A stretch of DNA of 64,000 bases. It comes from Kangsaoukella pontilimi. GTDB lineage: Bacteria > Pseudomonadota > Alphaproteobacteria > Rhodobacterales > Rhodobacteraceae. The stretch lies in contig NZ_WUPT01000001.1 of assembly GCF_009830125.1 (NCBI RefSeq), positions 124,001 through 188,000 on the forward strand, read 5' to 3'. The position numbers and the translations under genes are program-made. Shown here one piece after another: positions 34,148 through 43,097 of the stretch. Numbering within the stretch: position 1 is the stretch's first letter; each line of letters begins with the position of its first letter. The notes under the pieces were generated by a model that saw only the letters and a program-made list of their open reading frames with translations, made no database searches and was not told the origin of the DNA.

Positions 34148-34584
34148 ATTGTGCTGCGCACGAAGCATCCGGCTTCGACCGGGAGCTTGGCGGTCTCTTG
34201 CGGGTCTACCGTCTGGGCGCCGGTTTCCGGCTGGACGACCTGGCCGAGTTGCTGGGGATCAGTGAGGCGCAACTGACCGATATCGAAGAAGGCCGCACGG
34301 GCATCACCGCGCGGTTTCTCAGTGAATTCGCCCATCTCACCGGAATTCCGCCCTGCAAAATCTGGGAACAGCTCGATAATCGCCTGGCCTTTGTCGACAC
34401 CGAGGAGTTCGATTGCGAAAGCGTGTGCCGCGATCTTCTTGCCTCCAATCGGGGGCGACAGGTGATCCGCGCCATGGCGACCTGCCAGCACCCCGAGGTG
34501 CTGGACGCGGTGTTCCGGCTTCTGATCGCCAATGCCGCCCACATCGTTCCGAATGAACGCGAGCTGATGCGGCTCCGGGGCTAG
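34144..34584 (+). CDS. XRE-family helix-turn-helix protein
   Basis: This 146-residue protein has an N-terminal XRE/Cro helix-turn-helix (LLRVYRLGAGFRLDDLAELL, GISEAQLTDIEEGRTGITAR) and a helical C-terminal part. It is translationally coupled to the Lrp gene by ATGA, so the two regulators are made together, which is unusual. Its stop overlaps the stop of the opposite-strand aspartoacylase-like gene by 4 bases. I start it at ATG 34144 because the longer open frame runs through lrp. Confidence 0.8.
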   Translation: MNCAAHEASGFDRELGGLLRVYRLGAGFRLDDLAELLGISEAQLTDIEEGRTGITARFLSEFAHLTGIPPCKIWEQLDNRLAFVDTEEFDCESVCRDLLASNRGRQVIRAMATCQHPEVLDAVFRLLIANAAHIVPNERELMRLRG

Positions 34585-35540
34585 GTGTCGCGCCGCGCAA
34601 GCCGCACCGCCGTCTGTCCCTGATAAAGGCGCTTGGACGGCATCACGAGCATCATGTTGTCCTCTGGCGTAGTGACAGGCGTCTCGCCGTCATGGCCGAG
34701 AAGCGTGCCCGCCCTTTCGATCACCTCGCCGCCGGTGAACGGTTCGGCAAAGGTGAAGCCTTCGGGTGACGTGATCGTCACCGCCTGGGTCACCGTGTAG
34801 AACATCTGTTCCTCCTCGGGCGGGAAGGGCTCGGCGAATTCCGGCGCCATCACGCCGGTCGCACTCAGGAACCGTGCCGATGTCGCCTTGGCCAGCGGGG
34901 CGGCAGCCGCTTCCCAATGCTGTCCGCATTCCACCAGAATCGCCGTCTTCGAGCCGCCTTCCTCGTCGAAGCCCGCATAGTCGCGCATCCGGCGCCCGGC
35001 GGCGTGGCCGAAATCGCCGATGATGCGCTTGGGCAGGCCGACCTTGGCCGAAAGCTCCTTGGCGCGCTGGTGGCGGCCGGTGATCATCACGGGGGGCGCA
35101 AGGTGCTGCATGCTGTGGAGGTCGAGCAGATAGTCGATGTCTTCGAGCGCAGGGCGCACCTGGCGCGCGCGGCGCAATTCGACGCTGTCGCGGTCGCCTT
35201 CCAGAACGTCGATGTTCCAGACCCGGTTCATGTCCTCGTCCAGCCATCGCGTCGCATTGGGATCGGCCGGATCGAAGGCCTCGTAGGCTTCGATATTCAT
35301 GAAGGCGAGCGTCAGCGTCCCCATTTCGGGGCGCACGTCGGACGACATCAGCCAGTCCAGCGCAATCGCGCCGCAGGGTTCGTTGCCGTGAACGATGGCC
35401 GAGATCATCACGTTCGGCCCCGCCTTGCCGCTTTCGAACCGCCAGACATAGGGGATACCGGTGTTGCCGGGTGCATATGCCGAGATATCGGGGGGCGTCA
35501 GTTCGACGGGGTAGCTGTTCGGGATGTCGAGTTGCGGCAT
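34581..35540 (-). CDS. Succinylglutamate desuccinylase/aspartoacylase-family amidohydrolase
   Basis: This 319-residue enzyme has the zinc motif IVHGNEPCG (H-x-x-E), an arginine-rich DEDMNRVWN, and LDLHSM with the third zinc ligand. Family members hydrolyse N-acyl amino acids such as N-acetylaspartate or N-succinylglutamate. It lies directly downstream (20 bases) of a LysR gene that is divergent from a peptide-type transporter operon ending in another N-acyl hydrolase, so an N-acylated amino acid is the likely substrate. Confidence 0.85.
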   Translation of the reverse strand: MPQLDIPNSYPVELTPPDISAYAPGNTGIPYVWRFESGKAGPNVMISAIVHGNEPCGAIALDWLMSSDVRPEMGTLTLAFMNIEAYEAFDPADPNATRWLDEDMNRVWNIDVLEGDRDSVELRRARQVRPALEDIDYLLDLHSMQHLAPPVMITGRHQRAKELSAKVGLPKRIIGDFGHAAGRRMRDYAGFDEEGGSKTAILVECGQHWEAAAAPLAKATSARFLSATGVMAPEFAEPFPPEEEQMFYTVTQAVTITSPEGFTFAEPFTGGEVIERAGTLLGHDGETPVTTPEDNMMLVMPSKRLYQGQTAVRLARRDT

Positions 35541-35560
35541 GGGCGTGATCCTTGTTCGGG

Positions 35561-36472
35561 TCAGACCGGTTCCGAGAACCGGTCGTTCGGGGTGAAGAGT
35601 TTGACGAAACGCATGAATTGCCGCGCGGCCTCGGAGACGGGCCGGTTGGCGGGAAGGACGAAGCTGGTCTGGTAGTGAATAGGTGCGTTGAAGGGACGGA
35701 CCGAAACACCGGGAAAGTCGCTCGTCAGAAGCGGGAAGGGGTTGATGAGCGTGACGCCCAGCCCCTCGCGGACAAGTTCCAGCGCGGCCATGTTCGTAGC
35801 GGTCTCGGCGATGGTCTTGGGTGTAATGCCGGCGCGTGCGAATAGCTTTTCGGTATTTGCGCGAGTCCCGAGGCGGCGGAGAAACTCGACCATTTCGACC
35901 CCGTCGAGGTCCTGCGGCTCGATCATGGTTTTCGCCTCGAACGGGTGGCCCACGGGCATCGCGCAGACGATCTGCGACCGTCGCCACGGCAGAAGCCTGA
36001 CGCCCGTGCGCTCGATCATGCCGCTCGTGATTCCGAGATCGTAGCGCAGGTCCACAATGCCAGCGACAAGCACGTCGGTGGACTGAATCTCAAGCTGCAC
36101 GCGGCGGTTCGGGTGCTGTTTCAGGAACCGCGCTACGCGGGAGATGATGAAGTGATGCGCCAGCGTGGGTGGCACGATCAGCCTGAGCGGCTCGTCCTCG
36201 GGCGCGGCCCAGTCTGCGCCTTCGATCTCGGCCAGCGTCTCGAAGATCGGGTCCAGCCTCTCGTTTAGGCGAAGCGCCTCTGCGGTGGGCTCGATTCGCC
36301 CCGAGGAGCGCACGAAAAGGGCGCGTCCCACCCGCGCCTCAAGCTGCGCCAGGGATCGGCTGACGGCGGATTGCGAGATTCCCAGCCGCCGCGCCGAGCC
36401 GATGGTCGTCCCCGTCGTGACGAGAGCGCGGAGCGCCTCGAATTCGCGCAGTCTGTGGCGGTGTTCGGTCAT
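35561..36472 (-). CDS. LysR-family transcriptional regulator
   Basis: This 303-residue protein has an N-terminal winged helix (EFEALRALVTTGTTIGSARR, LGISQSAVSRSLAQLEARVG) and a periplasmic-binding-protein-like effector domain. It is divergent from the ABC operon and is followed by the aspartoacylase-like gene. Start is ATG 36472; the open frame extends upstream through the intergenic region without a better start. Confidence 0.92.
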   Translation of the reverse strand: MTEHRHRLREFEALRALVTTGTTIGSARRLGISQSAVSRSLAQLEARVGRALFVRSSGRIEPTAEALRLNERLDPIFETLAEIEGADWAAPEDEPLRLIVPPTLAHHFIISRVARFLKQHPNRRVQLEIQSTDVLVAGIVDLRYDLGITSGMIERTGVRLLPWRRSQIVCAMPVGHPFEAKTMIEPQDLDGVEMVEFLRRLGTRANTEKLFARAGITPKTIAETATNMAALELVREGLGVTLINPFPLLTSDFPGVSVRPFNAPIHYQTSFVLPANRPVSEAARQFMRFVKLFTPNDRFSEPV

Positions 36473-36528
36473 GAATTGAGCCTCGTTCGGATCAACGCGG
36501 TTTACCATCCGCTGGTGTTGGATTGGCC

Positions 36529-36544
36529 TATGCAAAGTTGCATA
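36529..36544. promoter_or_regulatory. Perfect inverted repeat, probable LysR operator
   Basis: TATGCAA-AG-TTGCATA is a perfect 7-2-7 inverted repeat. It overlaps the TATAAT at 36543-36548, a good -10 for the ABC operon, and fits the LysR pattern of a palindrome with T and A at the ends. A second repeat, CATTG-G-CAATG, lies at 36553-36563. Confidence 0.6.
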
Positions 36545-36652
36545 TAATTTGGCATTGGCAATGAAAATTACGCTAGCTAGCATCTGTCCATTGAGACGGT
36601 GGTGTCGCGCGCCTGTGCGAACAAATCTGCCGCCATCACAGGGAGACAACAT

Positions 36653-38239
36653 ATGAAAAAGATGACCACCGCGACGCTGGTCGCTGCCGGGGCGCTTATG
36701 CTGGGGGCCGGTGCGGCCACAGCCGAAAAGCTCACCGTCGGCCTTGCGTCCGAAACCACGTCGATCGACCCGCAATTTCACAACGTCGGTCCGAACAACG
36801 CGCTGTCCTTACACATCTTCGACCGCCTGATCCTGCAGGATGAGCGTCAGCGCCTGATGCCCGGCCTCGCCGTGTCCTGGACCCCGGTCGATGACCTGAC
36901 CTGGGAATTCAAGCTGCGCGAAGGCGTGAAATTCCACGACGGCAGCGATTTCACCGCCGATGACGTGGTCTGCACCTTCGAGCGTGCGCCGAACGTGCCG
37001 AACTCGCCGGCCAGCTTCGCGACCTATACCAAGGGCAAGACCGTCGAGAAGGTCGACGACTATACCGTCCACTTCAAGACCGAAGAGCCCTATCCGCTGA
37101 TGGGTAACGACGTTTCGACCGTTGCGATCATCTCGGACAGCGTTGGTTGCGGCGCGACCACGGAAGAGTTCAACAACGGCACCGCCGCTGTCGGAACCGG
37201 CCCCTACAAGTTCGTCAGCTATACGCCCGGCCAGTCCGTGGTGTTCGAGCGGAACGAGGACTATTGGGGCGAAAAGCCGGAATGGACCGAAGTCGAATTC
37301 CGACCGATCAGTTCGGGACCGAGCCGCGTTGCCGCGCTTCTGGCGGGCGACGTGGACGTGATCTCGGGTGTTCCGACGACCGACATCACGACGCTTGAAG
37401 GGAACGACGACGTCGCGCTCTATCAGGGTCCGTCAAACCGCGTGATCTATCTGCATATGGACCAGTTCCGCGAGAACTCGCCCCATATCACCGCGCTTGA
37501 TGGCAGCGAAATCAAGAACCCGCTGCTGGATGTCCGCGTCCGTAAAGCGATCAGCATGGCGATCAACCGCGATGCCATCGTCGACCGCGTCATGGAAGGT
37601 GTGGCCGTGCCCGCCGGTCAGCTTCTGCCCGACGGCTTCTTCGGCGTGTCGGAAAACATCGAAGTGCCGGCTTATGACCCCGAGGGCGCCAAGGCGCTTC
37701 TGGCCGAGGCTGGCTATGGCGACGGCTTTGCCATGACGATTCACGGCCCGAACGACCGCTACATCAACGATGCCAAGATCGCGGAAGCCATCGCCCAGAT
37801 GCTGACCCGCGTGGGTATCCGCACGGCGGTCGAAACCATGCCGCGTTCGGTGTATTTCGGACGGGCCTCGTCCGGCTCGCCCGAAGGTGAGCCCGAGTTC
37901 AGCTTTATCCTTGTGGGCTGGGGCGCCGGTTCGGGTGAGGCATCCTCGCCGCTGAAGGCGCTGATCCATACCTTTGACAAGGACGCGGGCCTCGGTGCCA
38001 CCAACCGCGGTCGCCACTCGAACCCGGATATCGACGCCAAGATCAAGGAAGCGCTCGCCACCGTGGACGATGCCAAGCGTCAGGACCTACTGGCCGAGGC
38101 GACCGAGATGGCGATGGACACCGTCGCGATCATCCCGACGCATTTCCAGGTAAATACCTGGGGCACCCGCAAGGGTCTGGCTTATGCGCCGCGGACGGAT
38201 GAATACACCATCGCGATGGGCGTCAAGAAGACCAACTAA
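36653..38239 (+). CDS. Peptide/opine-type ABC transporter, periplasmic binding protein
   Basis: This 528-residue exported protein (signal peptide cleaved near GAATAEK) is of the SBP_bac_5/DppA type: LTVGLASETTSIDPQFHNVG at the mature start, FKLREGVKFHDGSDFTADDV and GTGPYKFVSYTPGQSVVFER. It binds a peptide or acylated amino acid and passes it to the permeases. Start is ATG 36653; an earlier in-frame start lacks a ribosome site. A strong hairpin lies after its stop. Confidence 0.93.
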   Translation: MKKMTTATLVAAGALMLGAGAATAEKLTVGLASETTSIDPQFHNVGPNNALSLHIFDRLILQDERQRLMPGLAVSWTPVDDLTWEFKLREGVKFHDGSDFTADDVVCTFERAPNVPNSPASFATYTKGKTVEKVDDYTVHFKTEEPYPLMGNDVSTVAIISDSVGCGATTEEFNNGTAAVGTGPYKFVSYTPGQSVVFERNEDYWGEKPEWTEVEFRPISSGPSRVAALLAGDVDVISGVPTTDITTLEGNDDVALYQGPSNRVIYLHMDQFRENSPHITALDGSEIKNPLLDVRVRKAISMAINRDAIVDRVMEGVAVPAGQLLPDGFFGVSENIEVPAYDPEGAKALLAEAGYGDGFAMTIHGPNDRYINDAKIAEAIAQMLTRVGIRTAVETMPRSVYFGRASSGSPEGEPEFSFILVGWGAGSGEASSPLKALIHTFDKDAGLGATNRGRHSNPDIDAKIKEALATVDDAKRQDLLAEATEMAMDTVAIIPTHFQVNTWGTRKGLAYAPRTDEYTIAMGVKKTN

Positions 38240-38246
38240 GCCTGTC

Positions 38247-38276
38247 GCCGGGCCGCGCCATTCCGTGCGGCCCGGC
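38247..38276 (+). terminator. Strong hairpin between the binding-protein and permease genes
   Basis: A perfect 10-bp stem (GCCGGGCCGC / GCGGCCCGGC) with a 10-base loop lies 8 bases after the binding-protein stop. No T tract follows, so mRNA stabilisation of the upstream message is more likely than termination. Confidence 0.65.
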
Positions 38277-38299
38277 AACCCTGAGCCGGGGGAGCCACC

Positions 38300-39277
38300 A
38301 TGTCCGCCTTCGTGATCCGTCGCCTTCTGCAGGCCTTCCTCGTGATGGCGCTGATGTCGGTGATCGTCTTTTTCGGCGTCAACGTCATCGGTGACCCGGT
38401 CTACATGCTGGTCAGCCCCGATGCCGATCAGGCCGAGCTTGAGGCAGCTATCGCGCGCCTTGGCCTCGACCGTCCGATCTGGGAGCAATACCTGCTGTTC
38501 CTGCAGGGCGCGCTGAGGGGAGACCTCGGCAATTCCTTCATCTTCGGGGAACCGGCGCTCAAGCTGATCTTCCACCACATGCCCGCGACGTTGGAACTGG
38601 CCTTTTCGGCGCTGTTTCTGTCGGTTGTCATTGGCATCCCGCTCGGCCTCTATGCCGGGCTTTACCCCGACAACCCGATTTCCAAGGGCATCATGGCGGG
38701 GTCGATCCTTGGCTTCTCGCTGCCGACCTTCTGGGTGGGGCTGATGCTGATCATGGTTTTCGCGGTCGAACTTGGCTGGTTGCCGTCGACCGGGCGGGGC
38801 GACACGGCCACCTTCCTCGGGATTGAAAGCAGCCTCTTTACAGCAGACGGCCTGAGCCACCTGTTCCTGCCTGCGCTGAACCTGGCGCTTCTCAAGATCT
38901 CGCTGGCCGTGCGCCTGACCCGTGCGGGCGTGCGGGAAGCGATGGGGCAGGACTATGTGAAATTCGCCCGCGCCAAGGGGCTGTCGACCCGGCGGATCAT
39001 CTTCGTGCATGTGCTCAAGAACATCATGATACCGGTGGTCACGGTGATGGGCCTCGAATTCGGAAGCCTCATCGGCTTTTCCGTCGTGACCGAGACGATT
39101 TTCGCCTGGCCCGGCATGGGCAAGCTCCTGATCGACGCGATCCTGCAGCTCGACCGCCCGGTGGTCGTCGCTTACCTGATGATCATCGTGCTGTTCTTCG
39201 TGATCATCAATCTGATCGTCGACATCCTCTATTCCATCCTCGACCCGCGGGTCCGGCTTCAGGATCAGGGCGCATGA
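38300..39277 (+). CDS. Peptide-type ABC transporter permease (DppB-like)
   Basis: This 325-residue inner-membrane protein starts FVIRRLLQAFLVMALMSVIV, typical of DppB/OppB, and has about six helices and the coupling loop DYVKFARAKGLSTRRIIFVH. It forms half of the channel. It overlaps the next permease by 4 bases. Confidence 0.94.
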   Translation: MSAFVIRRLLQAFLVMALMSVIVFFGVNVIGDPVYMLVSPDADQAELEAAIARLGLDRPIWEQYLLFLQGALRGDLGNSFIFGEPALKLIFHHMPATLELAFSALFLSVVIGIPLGLYAGLYPDNPISKGIMAGSILGFSLPTFWVGLMLIMVFAVELGWLPSTGRGDTATFLGIESSLFTADGLSHLFLPALNLALLKISLAVRLTRAGVREAMGQDYVKFARAKGLSTRRIIFVHVLKNIMIPVVTVMGLEFGSLIGFSVVTETIFAWPGMGKLLIDAILQLDRPVVVAYLMIIVLFFVIINLIVDILYSILDPRVRLQDQGA

Positions 39278-40194
39278 CCGATATCTCTGCAGACACCGCG
39301 ACAGTGGACGAAACCGCGAAGGTCGAAACGCCGTTCCAGCGCTTTCGCTCGGAGTTCTTCGAAAGCTGGATCGCCACGGGCGCGCTGTTCCTTCTGGGCC
39401 TCATCATCATCCTGGCGCTGCTGGCCCCCTACATCACGCCGCAGAACCCCTATGATCTGGGCCAGGTCGACGTGCTCGACGGTCGCCTGCCGCCCGGAAG
39501 CGAGGCATTTACCGGCTACACGATGTGGCTGGGGTCGGACGGATCGGGCAGGGACCTCTATTCCGCGATCCTCTATGGCCTGCGCATTTCGCTGGCGGTG
39601 GGCGTTGCCTCCGGCATGATCGCTCTCGTCGTCGGCATGGCCGTCGGTCTGGTTGCCGCCTATGCAGGCGGGCGGGTCGAGAACGTGATCATGCGGCTTG
39701 TGGACCTGCAACTGTCCTTCCCTGCCTCGCTCGTCGCGCTGATGCTGGTGGCGATCCTCGGCAAGGGGATCGAGAACATCATCCTTGCCCTCGTCGTCGC
39801 GCAATGGGCCTATTACGCGCGTACCGTGCGCGGCACCGCGCTGGTCGAACGGCGCAAGGAATACGTGGAAGCCGCCCAATGTCTCGGCCTGTCGCGCACC
39901 CGCGTCGTTTTCCGGCACATCCTGCCCAACTGTCTGGCGCCGCTGATCGTCGTCGGTACGGTTCAGACCGCCCACGCAATCAGCCTTGAGGCCACGCTCT
40001 CCTTCCTCGGCGTGGGCCTGCCCCAGACCGAGCCCAGCCTCGGCGTGCTAATCGCCAACGGTTTTGAATACATGCTGTCGGGGCGCTACTGGATCTCCGT
40101 GTTCCCCGGTATCGCGCTTCTGCTGACGGTCGTCTCGATCAACCTTGTGGGCGATCACCTGCGCGACGTCCTGAACCCGAGGCTGAAGAAATGA
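39274..40194 (+). CDS. Peptide-type ABC transporter permease (DppC-like)
   Basis: This 306-residue inner-membrane protein has the DppC/OppC pattern LGSDGSGRDLYSAILYGLRI and coupling loop EYVEAAQCLGLSRTRVVFRH. It pairs with the DppB-like subunit; its stop overlaps the first ATPase gene by 4 bases. Confidence 0.94.
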   Translation: MTDISADTATVDETAKVETPFQRFRSEFFESWIATGALFLLGLIIILALLAPYITPQNPYDLGQVDVLDGRLPPGSEAFTGYTMWLGSDGSGRDLYSAILYGLRISLAVGVASGMIALVVGMAVGLVAAYAGGRVENVIMRLVDLQLSFPASLVALMLVAILGKGIENIILALVVAQWAYYARTVRGTALVERRKEYVEAAQCLGLSRTRVVFRHILPNCLAPLIVVGTVQTAHAISLEATLSFLGVGLPQTEPSLGVLIANGFEYMLSGRYWISVFPGIALLLTVVSINLVGDHLRDVLNPRLKK

Positions 40195-41165
40195 CCGCCG
40201 TTCTCGAAGTCGAAGGGCTGAAGACCCACTTTTTCACCCGCGCCGGTGTGGTCAAGGCGGTGGATGGCGTGGACTTCAGCGTCGCCAAAGGCGAGGTCAT
40301 GGGCCTTGTGGGCGAAAGCGGGTCGGGCAAGTCGATTACCGGCTTTTCCATCCTTGGCCTGATCGACCCGCCGGGGCGGATCGTCGAAGGGGCCATTCGC
40401 TTCAATGGCGAGGATATCGCGGGCGCGAGCGAAGAGCGGCTGAAGACGCTACGCGGCAACCGGATCGCGATGATCTTTCAGGACCCGATGATGACGCTGA
40501 ATCCGGTCCTTCGGATCGACACCCAGATGATCGAGGCAATCCTCGCCCATGAAAAGGTGGACAAGCGCGAAGCATGGGAGCGGAGCCGCGACGCGCTGGG
40601 TCTCGTCGGCATCCCGTCGCCAGAGGAACGGCTGCAGGCCTATCCGCACCAGTTGTCGGGGGGCATGCGCCAGCGCGTCGCCATCGCCACGGCGTTTCTC
40701 AACCGTCCCGATCTAATCATCGCTGACGAGCCGACCACCGCGCTGGACGTCACCATTCAGGCCCAGATCATCCACGAGGCGCAGAAGCTGACCCGTCAGA
40801 CCGGCACGGCGATGATCTGGATCACCCATGATCTTGCCGTGGTCGCGGGCCTCGCGGATCGGATTTCGGTCATGTATGCGGGCCGCATCGTTGAGCAGGG
40901 CGAGACCGACCTCGTCATCGACCACCCGCTTCATCCCTATACCGTGGGCCTTCTCGGCTCGGTGCCGTCCGCCAACAAGCGGGGCGAGCGGCTGTATCAG
41001 ATCGAGGGGATGACGCCCAACATGCTTGACCTGCCCGAAGGCTGCGCCTTCGCGCCCCGCTGCCGGTGGGCGACCGACGCCTGCACCCCGCCGCCCGGCG
41101 TTCAGACGGTGGATGGCCGCCAGATCCGCTGCGTCCATCCCCGCCGGGAAGGGGTGACGGCATGA
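40191..41165 (+). CDS. Peptide-type ABC transporter ATP-binding protein (DppD-like)
   Basis: This 324-residue ATPase has Walker [10 protein letters not shown]-loop [14 protein letters not shown], signature LSGGMRQRV, Walker [13 protein letters not shown] and H-loop ITHDLAVV. The C-terminal extension ends with the oligopeptide-type [14 protein letters not shown] cysteine motif (possible Fe-S or zinc site). It overlaps the second ATPase gene by 4 bases. Confidence 0.94.
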   Translation: MTAVLEVEGLKTHFFTRAGVVKAVDGVDFSVAKGEVMGLVGESGSGKSITGFSILGLIDPPGRIVEGAIRFNGEDIAGASEERLKTLRGNRIAMIFQDPMMTLNPVLRIDTQMIEAILAHEKVDKREAWERSRDALGLVGIPSPEERLQAYPHQLSGGMRQRVAIATAFLNRPDLIIADEPTTALDVTIQAQIIHEAQKLTRQTGTAMIWITHDLAVVAGLADRISVMYAGRIVEQGETDLVIDHPLHPYTVGLLGSVPSANKRGERLYQIEGMTPNMLDLPEGCAFAPRCRWATDACTPPPGVQTVDGRQIRCVHPRREGVTA

Positions 41166-42160
41166 ACGATCCCATTCTCGAAATCCGGGGGGTCTCCAAG
41201 CGCTTCACCAAGCGGCTCGACATGGCGGGCCGCATCGCGGCGAAGCTCGGCTCGTCGGTGAAAGAGGAAACCGTCCACGCGGTGGACGGCGTCGACCTTG
41301 CGATCAAGCCCGGCGAGGTTCTGGGCCTCGTGGGCGAGTCCGGCTGCGGCAAGTCCACGCTGGGCCGTGTCGTGGCCGGCATCCATGCCGCGAGCGAGGG
41401 CAGCATCCTGTTCGAAGGCAAGGACGTGGCGAAGATGTCCGGGGCCGAGACGCGGGCCGCCACGCTGGCGATCCAGATGATCTTTCAGGACCCTTTCGCC
41501 AGCCTCAATCCCCGGATGCGGGTCGAGGACATCATCGGCGAGGCGCCCCGCGTGCATGGTCTGGTCGCGGCGAACGAGGTGTCCGACTACGTCGACGATG
41601 TGATGCGGAAGGTGGGCCTCGATCCGAGCCTCAAGAAACGCTACGCGCACCAGTTCTCGGGCGGTCAGCGCCAGCGGATCGGGATTGCGCGGGCGCTTGC
41701 CGTCAAACCGCGTTTCCTTGTCTGCGACGAGGCGATTGCCGCGCTCGACGTGTCTATCCAGGCGCAGGTCATCAACCTGTTCATGGACCTCCGCGAGGAA
41801 CTGGGTCTGACCTATCTCTTCATCAGCCACGACCTGTCCGTGGTCGAACATATCGCGGACCGGGTGGCGATCATGTATCTCGGCCGGATCGTCGAGGCCG
41901 CGCCCACCGAGGACATCTTCGCCAATCCGCGCCACCCCTACACACAGGCGCTTCTGGCCGAGGCGCCGCGTCTCGATCAGCGCAAACGCGATTTCGCGCC
42001 GATCGAAGGGGAGATCCCGTCGCCGCTCGACCCGCCGCCCGGCTGTCACTTCAACCCGCGCTGCCCGCGTGCGACCGATCTTTGTCGTGAGACCCGTCCC
42101 ATGCTGGAACCCTCCGGCGATGCGGGCATTGTTTCCTGCCATCACTGGAGGGACGCGTGA
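41162..42160 (+). CDS. Peptide-type ABC transporter ATP-binding protein (DppF-like)
   Basis: This 332-residue ATPase has Walker A GESGCGKSTL, Q-loop MIFQDPFASLNPRM, signature FSGGQRQRIG, Walker B FLVCDEAIAALD and H-loop ISHDLSVVE, ending in the CHFNPRCPRATDLC motif. Start is ATG 41162, overlapping the previous stop as ATGA. It overlaps the following amidohydrolase gene by 4 bases, tying that enzyme to the transport operon. Confidence 0.94.
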   Translation: MNDPILEIRGVSKRFTKRLDMAGRIAAKLGSSVKEETVHAVDGVDLAIKPGEVLGLVGESGCGKSTLGRVVAGIHAASEGSILFEGKDVAKMSGAETRAATLAIQMIFQDPFASLNPRMRVEDIIGEAPRVHGLVAANEVSDYVDDVMRKVGLDPSLKKRYAHQFSGGQRQRIGIARALAVKPRFLVCDEAIAALDVSIQAQVINLFMDLREELGLTYLFISHDLSVVEHIADRVAIMYLGRIVEAAPTEDIFANPRHPYTQALLAEAPRLDQRKRDFAPIEGEIPSPLDPPPGCHFNPRCPRATDLCRETRPMLEPSGDAGIVSCHHWRDA

Positions 42161-42999
42161 GCGCATTCGTCCGTGTCGAGCGCCCCATCGGGGACACCCG
42201 TCCGCTTGTCTTCGACAGCCCGCATTCGGGGTCGATCTATCCGGCGAACTTCACTCATGTGGTGGATCGTATGACGCTCCGCCGGTCCGAGGATGCGCAT
42301 ATCGAGGAACTGTTCGGCCACGTCACCGGGCTGGGCGCGGTTCTGGTCCACGCGCTGTTCCCGCGCTGCTATATCGACCCGAACCGGAACGAGGATGATC
42401 TTGATCTGTCCATGATCGCGGACGGGTGGGACGGACCGGTCAACCCAACGTCCAAGACGCTCAGCCGGGGGATCGGTCTGATCTGGAAGGACATGAAAGC
42501 CTTCGGCCCGATCTATGACGGCCCTCTGACCGCCGCCGATATCAGGACCCGGATCGAAGACTATTGGCGACCCTATCACGATGCACTCGCGGCAGAGATC
42601 GACGCCGCGCACGGGCGCGTCGGGCGCGTGGTGCACGTCGATTGCCATTCCATGGCCAGCATGGGCGACCGCACGACCGAGGACGGCGAGGTCGCGCGCC
42701 CCGACTTCGTGATCGGCGACCGGGACGGGACCACTTGCGCACCCGCGCTGACCGATTGTGTGGTCGAGACGCTGCGCGCCATGGGGTACAGCGTTGCCAT
42801 CAACGATCCCTACAAGGGGTTCGAGCTGGTCCGCCGCCACGGCAGACCGGACGAAGGGCGCCATTCGATCCAGATCGAGGTGAACCGCGCGCTTTACATG
42901 GATGAAGCTACCCTTTCGAAGCGGCCAGGATTTCTGGAACTGGCCGCCAATCTCGAACGGCTGAATGCCGAGGTGGCGAGCCTTTCAGAAACGATATGA
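42157..42999 (+). CDS. N-formylglutamate amidohydrolase family enzyme
   Basis: This 280-residue protein matches the FGase family: FDSPHSGSIYPANF near residue 17, CYIDPNRNEDDLDLS, and VHVDCHSMASMG with further metal ligands. The named reaction is hydrolysis of N-formyl-L-glutamate to formate and glutamate, last in one histidine route, but no hut gene is here. Being the last gene of a peptide-type import operon, it may deacylate the imported compound instead. Confidence 0.88.
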   Translation: MSAFVRVERPIGDTRPLVFDSPHSGSIYPANFTHVVDRMTLRRSEDAHIEELFGHVTGLGAVLVHALFPRCYIDPNRNEDDLDLSMIADGWDGPVNPTSKTLSRGIGLIWKDMKAFGPIYDGPLTAADIRTRIEDYWRPYHDALAAEIDAAHGRVGRVVHVDCHSMASMGDRTTEDGEVARPDFVIGDRDGTTCAPALTDCVVETLRAMGYSVAINDPYKGFELVRRHGRPDEGRHSIQIEVNRALYMDEATLSKRPGFLELAANLERLNAEVASLSETI

Positions 43000-43097
43000 G
43001 GTCGCCTCACCCAGACAGGAACACCCCTGAGACAGGATCGCGGGATCGCGTCAGCTTTTGATTGCCCAGACCCGCGGCGCGGGTCTATAGGCGTCTC

